IMG/VR virus record: IMGVR_UViG_3300010885_011653
Location: 1 to 64,000 of that record
DNA length: 64,000 nucleotides
DNA from: a virus
Strand: one strand, 5' to 3'
The notes below the pieces were generated by a model that was not told the origin of the DNA, searched no databases, and worked only from the letters and a program-made list of their open reading frames with translations. This document shows, piece by piece, positions 58,993 through 64,000 of the stretch (the stretch's first letter is position 1; each line of letters starts with the position of its first letter). The position numbers and the translations under genes were made by a program.

Positions 58993-61900
58993 TAATAGCC
59001 CCCGACCAATGGTGCAGTTAAATTAAGTCCTGCGGCAGTCACTGCTGATACAATGTCAATGTCATTGACCGTGGCCGCACTGGCGATAATTTCCCACGGC
59101 TCGCTGTTGATTTGGAAATAGTTGCCGAATGCCATATTATCCCCTGCCGGGATAATAACCACACTTGATATTGCAGGTGCAAGTATTTTGTGCAGGTATG
59201 CACTTAGCTCAGAGAAATAAAACGTATCTCCAAATCCCCAATTGGCTATGGAAAAATAATTATTAATAGCAGATATTACACGACTTTTGATTTCGTTATC
59301 TGTTAAATTAATTGCAGGGTTTTTTACCACTTGAAAACGAGCCTGTAACATTGTGTTTGCTTTTGCCCCGAATAAAGGTTTAAATTTAGCTGGATTATAA
59401 ATTAGTGTATCACTAATGGTCTTATAGTTGTTTAGTCCGCTATAGGCAATTTCTAAACTGCCCGATGTTGGTGCAATTGGTTCAGTGATCGTACCAGTTA
59501 AATCTCTCAACCATTTAAAATAGTCTGAGCTATAGTCAGCAGTTAATATATATAGATCAATAATATTAATAGGTGTTGGGTCTATACGATTACGTGCCGG
59601 AACGTTGTGCTTGTATTGGAAATACAAATCACTGCGTGTATTGTTGCCATCTGCTACCAGAGTAAACAAATCAGGATTATCCGGTACACCGTCCATTTGT
59701 GTACTAGCAGATTTTACCAGCACTTGATTATTGTCAACATAGCCATCTTCTGCTGTGATAGTATTATAGATTTGCCAAATTACATCGTTGGCCAATGGAT
59801 TGTTACTACCGGGTTGAGTGTTGATCTTAAGTATCTTAACAATGTCCGTGACATTGGTTCCTGTTAGTGAATCATATACTTTGACCTTGGGATCAAAGTA
59901 AAATACAGTTGATCTATCGCTGCCAAAAGTATATTCTAAGTTGCGATATTGTACATTATACAATCCTTGATTGTATGTAAATTTCAATAACCAATTGGTA
60001 CTGGTACCAATTGAACTTGGTGTTATGTTTTCCCATGCTTGATTTGTTTGATTATAAATCAATCCAAAATTGACACGGGCACCAATTTGACTAACGATTG
60101 TGTCTATTAGCGATGTGGTAAAATTATTTTTATACACTGGAATAATAGCATTTTGCCCGGTCAAACTAGCCGACGGTTCGCTTAGTATTGCACCGGTTGG
60201 CACTTGAGTGCCGAATGTAATTTGATTTGGTGTTTGATTATCATCACCAGCTACTACTCGTGTAACTGCCGCATAGAAATTTAAGGTATCACTAGATACC
60301 GCAGGATTTCCAGATATTAATTTATGCTGTGCATCAAAGTAATATCCTGTTGGTGCAGAAAACTGTAAACTAGCTCCTGGTGTAATATATTTTAAATTGC
60401 TACTAATTCCTGTACCGACATCTTGCACATTACCAGAAGTAAGATATGTTAGGTTACCAGTACTGCTCACTGTAGTGTTGGCACTTTGAACAAAAGTAAT
60501 GTTAGCCCGTGTACTGTTGTATCTGGTGTAGTTTTTATAATAATAATTGTTCATGCCCACGCCGCTAACAGTTGGAATTATGTCATTGTAAATGGCATTG
60601 TAAATATCTGTTGTGGTTAAAAAGTCAAATGTCAATGTCGAAATACGACTGTTGGCTGTCAATATACCATCGTCGCCAAAAATGTTAGTACTGCTAAAAC
60701 TGCTTGTTGGATCGATGCTGTCTAGATATAAACTCACACCCGAGCTAGTACGATTAACTGCTTTGACCTTTTGAATACTAGTATATGATGTTTGTGGGAA
60801 GATATTATAATCCTCACCTGTAATCATACGATTCTGTGTATAATATTGTTGTGGTGCGTAGGATTTAACGCTGGCTAAACTTTGAGTTGTTGTTGCATTA
60901 GTTACGCTATACTTTAAACTGGCAATAACTGTTAAAGTTTCAATAGTGCCTTTCTTGCTAGTATAGTAGATAGGAATATTAACACTAGGCAAATCGTCTG
61001 GAGTGATGCTATACGCAAGACCGTTGCTGGTACGATACCAGAACGAGAAACTACCTTGTGGAATATTACTGAAACTGCCGTCACCAAATATCAAATTGAC
61101 TGTGTCACTGGACATTGAATTAATTTGATATAAATTTTTGTTTGCCAATTGGTTGTAAACAACATTTATCCCAGAAAGTGCAGGAACTGCTTGCCATACA
61201 ATTTGTGGACGATTGTTTGTGTCTAGTTTATATAACCAATGGTCTGTGTGGTTAATATTTGATGTATTAATAGTAACAAAGTTGTTTGGAACAGCATTTT
61301 GTATGCTGAAGTTGGTAGACTGTAAGCTACCTTGTTTAAAGTAAACAAAGAATCCAGTATTATTACTGCCGTTGCCATTGTTATCGTTACGATAAAGAAT
61401 GTTAAATATCCCAACATTGGTTGGGTCTGCTTCGTAGACATAGCTTTCGCCTACTGTAGTGGCGCTGACTGCTTCAAAGTTAGTTGACTCATTTTGTATA
61501 ACAGCCTGAAACGGTGCTACTGGTAAATTTTGGGGGTTGAGACTGATGCTGTATTCGTCAGTTTGAATTCCATTGATAGACTGGCTATTAGCAGGTTTGC
61601 CAACTGCCTGGCTATTAACAAAAGCCGCATTTAAGATTGTGGTAAATTGTTCTAGCCAATTATCGTTAGTTAAGTCGTTCCATTGTACTGTGGCATTGGT
61701 TAAGTTGTTGCCTGCGCTGTCTGACAAACTTTCAGTGGTACTGATACGATCAATTTTCAATAGGCCACTGGCGCTTTGTGTGCGAGTGGGGTTATACGCC
61801 AACATACGTGCTAATTTTAAAATACTATCACGGCGCTGAGCTGTATCTATGAAATTTTCACGAGCATTTAAATCTGTACGGAAAGCTAAACTTTGCCCCA

Positions 61901-62111
61901 AAAATGCTATACAATCAATGAGAGCCAGGTATTCTGAGCTTTCTACAAAATCGTTAAAAGTTTCTGGATAATAGGTTTTGATATAGTTGATCATACTAGC
62001 ACGAAGTGTTTCAAAATCGTAGCTTGCAAAATCAGCATTTGTAAAGGATTGGTATACTTTAGTCCAATCTTGTTCAACTAATAAATTTGTTTGACGTGTA
62101 GTTTGTGCCAT
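58992..62111 (-). CDS. gp6: baseplate wedge protein, gp6-like
   Basis: This 1039-residue protein is the T4 gp6 homologue class of marine phages: DWTKVYQSFTNADFASYDFETLR near the N-terminus, YPETFNDFVESSEYLALIDCIAFLGQSLAFR (about residues 48-78) and the LDLNARENFI-type segment TDLNARENFIDTAQRRDSIL. gp6 dimers build the inner ring of the baseplate and change shape on contraction. At 1039 it is longer than T4 gp6 (660), as seen in marine relatives, with an extended middle. It is preceded by a late promoter motif and followed by the giant protein with no gap. Confidence 0.9.
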   Translation of the reverse strand: MAQTTRQTNLLVEQDWTKVYQSFTNADFASYDFETLRASMINYIKTYYPETFNDFVESSEYLALIDCIAFLGQSLAFRTDLNARENFIDTAQRRDSILKLARMLAYNPTRTQSASGLLKIDRISTTESLSDSAGNNLTNATVQWNDLTNDNWLEQFTTILNAAFVNSQAVGKPANSQSINGIQTDEYSISLNPQNLPVAPFQAVIQNESTNFEAVSATTVGESYVYEADPTNVGIFNILYRNDNNGNGSNNTGFFVYFKQGSLQSTNFSIQNAVPNNFVTINTSNINHTDHWLYKLDTNNRPQIVWQAVPALSGINVVYNQLANKNLYQINSMSSDTVNLIFGDGSFSNIPQGSFSFWYRTSNGLAYSITPDDLPSVNIPIYYTSKKGTIETLTVIASLKYSVTNATTTQSLASVKSYAPQQYYTQNRMITGEDYNIFPQTSYTSIQKVKAVNRTSSGVSLYLDSIDPTSSFSSTNIFGDDGILTANSRISTLTFDFLTTTDIYNAIYNDIIPTVSGVGMNNYYYKNYTRYNSTRANITFVQSANTTVSSTGNLTYLTSGNVQDVGTGISSNLKYITPGASLQFSAPTGYYFDAQHKLISGNPAVSSDTLNFYAAVTRVVAGDDNQTPNQITFGTQVPTGAILSEPSASLTGQNAIIPVYKNNFTTSLIDTIVSQIGARVNFGLIYNQTNQAWENITPSSIGTSTNWLLKFTYNQGLYNVQYRNLEYTFGSDRSTVFYFDPKVKVYDSLTGTNVTDIVKILKINTQPGSNNPLANDVIWQIYNTITAEDGYVDNNQVLVKSASTQMDGVPDNPDLFTLVADGNNTRSDLYFQYKHNVPARNRIDPTPINIIDLYILTADYSSDYFKWLRDLTGTITEPIAPTSGSLEIAYSGLNNYKTISDTLIYNPAKFKPLFGAKANTMLQARFQVVKNPAINLTDNEIKSRVISAINNYFSIANWGFGDTFYFSELSAYLHKILAPAISSVVIIPAGDNMAFGNYFQINSEPWEIIASAATVNDIDIVSAVTAAGLNLTAPLVGGY

Positions 62112-62130
62112 ATTATTTTACCTATATTGA

Positions 62131-62139
62131 GTATTTATC
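62131..62139 (-). promoter_or_regulatory. T4-type late promoter motif
   Basis: GATAAATAC on the minus strand, 19 bases before the gp6 start, in the 52-base gap after gp25. Confidence 0.55.
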
Positions 62140-62163
62140 GGCGGAAATAATATGGTCTGTTAA

Positions 62164-62541
62164 TTAACCAAGCGTTAAAGTTTTGGAGTTTTGATTAAAA
62201 TTAAAGTTGATAGTATCGGTTTGATTTGTGGGTACATAGCTCAGGGTAATTTGAACCATCAATCCGTTATGTTGTTGTGTAACAGCAACTTGCCCCACAC
62301 GAAGTCTGGGGTCGTAGCTGACAATACGTACAATATCTTTAGTAATGAGTTCTTGGACTGATTCATCTAGCGGATCAAACAAATGATCCCAGACAATAGT
62401 GCCAAAATTTGGTTGCATGAGCTTGTCGCCCTTGCGTATATTAAAGTAATTGATCAAGTCCTGTCGTGCCAGCGCATAGTCGGTTAAGACGTATTTTTTC
62501 TTATTAACTAGTGTACTGATTCCGCGGTATATTGTTGTCAT
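62164..62541 (-). CDS. gp25: baseplate wedge protein gp25 (GPW/gp25 family)
   Basis: This 125-residue member of the gp25/lysozyme-like baseplate family, placed at the interface with the sheath, has YALARQDLINYFNIRKGDKLMQPNFGTIVWDHLFDPLDES (about residues 23-62), the family core with the conserved RxGxxxMxPxFG pattern and the acidic LFDPLDE, and IVRIVSYDPRLRV after it. It is full length compared with T4 gp25 (132). It starts 8 bases after the next upstream gene ends. Confidence 0.92.
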   Translation of the reverse strand: MTTIYRGISTLVNKKKYVLTDYALARQDLINYFNIRKGDKLMQPNFGTIVWDHLFDPLDESVQELITKDIVRIVSYDPRLRVGQVAVTQQHNGLMVQITLSYVPTNQTDTINFNFNQNSKTLTLG

Positions 62542-62549
62542 AATAGTAT

Positions 62550-63212
62550 TTATTGTGCTAGAACTTGTATGGCATAGCGACCACCATTAAAACTTGCGGC
62601 GCCCGAACCCTGATTAGAATATCTCCATGCATACGCACCTGTGCCGTACGGGTATCTCCCAGTTGGCTGTTGTCCGGCCCCTAATGTCCAGGCTACGTAC
62701 ATCATACCGGCTATTACATCTACAGAATCTGTCAACGCAATAGCACTTACTTGTAGCAACTCTTTAAAGTAATCAATTAATAGTTGATAAGCTAAATGTT
62801 CCTGAATGGTGATATTTGTTAAAAATGTATTTTGACTGTCTGCATTATAAAAATAATTAGCGTAATTGTTTACTGTAGACTGCAAGTACACTGGCCTCCA
62901 ACTGCTTTTATAGTTTACTGCATCAGTTCCATGGAACTCTGTGCTGTGTACCGCTAGCAGTCCATATTCTTCTAGTTTAGCGGCAGTGATTTGATATCTA
63001 CCTAATTGATCATCTGTACCAATTTTATTATAATCCCATACACTTATATCATAGGCAATTTGGCCAAGTAGAGCTTGTATTTGAGTATTTGATAACGGTC
63101 CTATATTGGCCCACGCTGGTGGTATTGCGGGTGCATCTGCTCTGCCTAGCCATGCTGGCGGTAAAGGAGTTAATATTTCCTGTCCAATTGCTTGTGCGAT
63201 TCCTATGTCCAC
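62550..63212 (-). CDS. putative cell-wall-degrading (lysozyme/transglycosylase-like) baseplate protein
   Basis: This 220-residue protein has a Pro-rich start (LTPLPPAWLGRADAPAIPPAW), followed by DQLGRYQITAAKLEEYGLL (about residues 66-84), a G-x-YQ-like segment of lytic transglycosylases, DVIAGMMYVAWTLGAG (about 164-179), and WRYSNQGSGAASFNGGRYA near the C-terminus, typical of muramidase-like folds with the final YxxGR region. The catalytic Glu is not certain (E80/E81). Its place between hub and gp25 fits a needle lysozyme that opens the peptidoglycan. It is separate from gp5, unlike in T4. Confidence 0.6.
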   Translation of the reverse strand: MDIGIAQAIGQEILTPLPPAWLGRADAPAIPPAWANIGPLSNTQIQALLGQIAYDISVWDYNKIGTDDQLGRYQITAAKLEEYGLLAVHSTEFHGTDAVNYKSSWRPVYLQSTVNNYANYFYNADSQNTFLTNITIQEHLAYQLLIDYFKELLQVSAIALTDSVDVIAGMMYVAWTLGAGQQPTGRYPYGTGAYAWRYSNQGSGAASFNGGRYAIQVLAQ

Positions 63213-63214
63213 GA

Positions 63215-64000
63215 TTATCCAAATGCTCCAATTGCTTTACTAATACCAATGCTGAGTACCAATGCCCCGGCGGCTTTAGCACCTGCTTTAAGTAGACTGC
63301 CGCCGCCTGCGGGTTTTGGTCTACCCGGACCGTTGCCGTCGAGCCATGGTTCGTGGCACGGTACCACAGTACAGGTACTACCCAGAGAACCTTCTCGTGG
63401 GATCCATACTGTGCCATTGAATTCTGTGTCTGGTAGTCTATTTGGTATTACCGGCATTGGTGGAATAGCCAATGGTGGTTTACCACCGGCATTTAATAAC
63501 ACCAACGATCCTTGAATACTAGTTTGCAAATATGATCCAACACTACAACTTGCTCCACCTGCTAAACTTGCGGCTCCAACAGCACTTAAACTTAACAAGC
63601 CCATGCTCTTAACTGACGTAGATACCATTGATTGAATACCAACAGATCCGATGCTGTTGATATTAATGCCATAATCAGCATTAATATCAATTGTGCCACC
63701 TGCATGAAATTTAATTGCACTATCACTGTGGAAATTCATTGGTCCTGTGCTACGAACGTTAAAGCCAGCGTATCCGTAGATGTTAATACTACCGTCTTTG
63801 CTAAACTCTAGCCACTGTAAACCGGTTTTGCTGCCGAGATAATAAATTCCTTCTGTGTCGTTCATTAATAATTGATGGCCACCGCTGGTGCGTAATCTAA
63901 TTAGTTGATCGGTGCCTTCTGGTTCGCTACTGCCTTTTGCTGCGCCATCATCCATAACAAAACTGTGGCCGCCTGTACGAGCAACAATTTTTTGCGGATT
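63215..64000 (-). CDS. baseplate hub/spike protein, gp5-like, 5' end outside window
   Basis: The frame stays open to the window end upstream of the first Met (GGHSFVMDDG continues in frame), so only the C-terminal 261 residues are seen. Segments IRLRTSGGHQLLMNDTEGIYY, GLQWLEFSKDGSINIYG, AIKFHAGGTIDINA and several SVGIQSM/SVKSMG-type turns are the repeated beta strands of the gp5/VgrG triangular spike. A late LLNAGGKPPLAIPPMPV and a hydrophobic tail GALVLSIGISKAIG finish it. It should trimerise to form the membrane-piercing spike. Confidence 0.8.
   Translation of the reverse strand, partial: NPQKIVARTGGHSFVMDDGAAKGSSEPEGTDQLIRLRTSGGHQLLMNDTEGIYYLGSKTGLQWLEFSKDGSINIYGYAGFNVRSTGPMNFHSDSAIKFHAGGTIDINADYGININSIGSVGIQSMVSTSVKSMGLLSLSAVGAASLAGGASCSVGSYLQTSIQGSLVLLNAGGKPPLAIPPMPVIPNRLPDTEFNGTVWIPREGSLGSTCTVVPCHEPWLDGNGPGRPKPAGGGSLLKAGAKAAGALVLSIGISKAIGAFG

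Noticed and set aside
62546-62554. AATAAATAC as a late promoter for gp25
   Set aside because: It lies only 4 bases before the ATG, so a transcript from it would start inside the gene; spacing elsewhere is 19-64 bases.
1-64000. tRNA genes, integrase, attachment sites, CRISPR arrays or a riboswitch
   Set aside because: Gaps are at most about 170 bases and none contains a cloverleaf or a recognisable aptamer; no integrase-like ORF was found.

Overview
The window is part of the genome of a tailed, contractile-tail (T4-like) bacteriophage, most like the marine T4-type myoviruses (cyanophage/pelagiphage relatives). The evidence is a set of baseplate genes in phage order (gp5-like hub, lysozyme-like protein, gp25, gp6), T4-style late-promoter motifs (ATAAATA), many conserved small proteins that recur in marine T4-like viruses, and very dense packing: most genes overlap by 4 to 30 bases and no gap exceeds about 170 bases. 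Sigma-70-like promoters (TTGACA-17-TATAAT type) point to a bacterial host read by the ordinary housekeeping polymerase. No photosystem genes, tRNAs or integrase are visible. The host cannot be named from this sequence.

Layout. (1) 1-5.9 kb, plus strand: a 7-deazaguanine pair (queD, cut by the window edge, and queE) around a MazG-like pyrophosphohydrolase, then small conserved phage proteins and a 5'-3' exonuclease of the T4 RNase H/FEN type. (2) 5.9-13.6 kb, plus strand: separately promoted small units, namely a ParB/DGQHR-like protein, an HNH endonuclease that looks inserted, a MoxR-like AAA+ ATPase and its VWA/metallopeptidase-like partner, a GDSL hydrolase and several unknowns. This region has six clear sigma-70-like promoters (one duplicated almost exactly), two terminators and a repeated hairpin. 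(3) 13.6-18.3 kb, plus strand: conserved virion-type proteins, then a tightly coupled chain DHFR - thymidylate synthase - NDP-sugar epimerase - DegT/DnrJ aminotransferase.

(4) 18.3-39.3 kb, almost all minus strand: a 21-kb block that looks like an uncharacterised biosynthetic system. It holds six N-terminal-twitch radical SAM enzymes, a NodU/CmcH-type carbamoyltransferase, a kinase-nucleotidyltransferase fusion, three SGNH-like proteins, five glycosyltransferase-like proteins (one of 808 residues built of tandem modules that lack the DxD motif), two large unknown proteins that may be related to each other, and two proteins too small for routine gene calling (21 and 45 residues). Genes are linked by ATGA-type overlaps. 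The whole block could be read from one sigma-70-like promoter that sits inside a terminator hairpin at 39.32-39.37 kb. A reasonable inference is that it makes or attaches a carbamoylated, amino-sugar-containing decoration, or modifies a protein or peptide, on the cell surface or the virion. The sequence does not say which.

(5) 39.4-64 kb, minus strand: tail and baseplate structural genes. These include a large tail-fibre array (three paralogous fibre proteins sharing an N-terminal module, a polyglycine-rich adhesin-like protein, and a fibre with a tail-collar domain), a giant 3971-residue structural protein with a seven-repeat FG-GAP-like propeller, gp6, gp25, a putative cell-wall-degrading protein, and the C-terminal part of a gp5-like hub cut by the window end.
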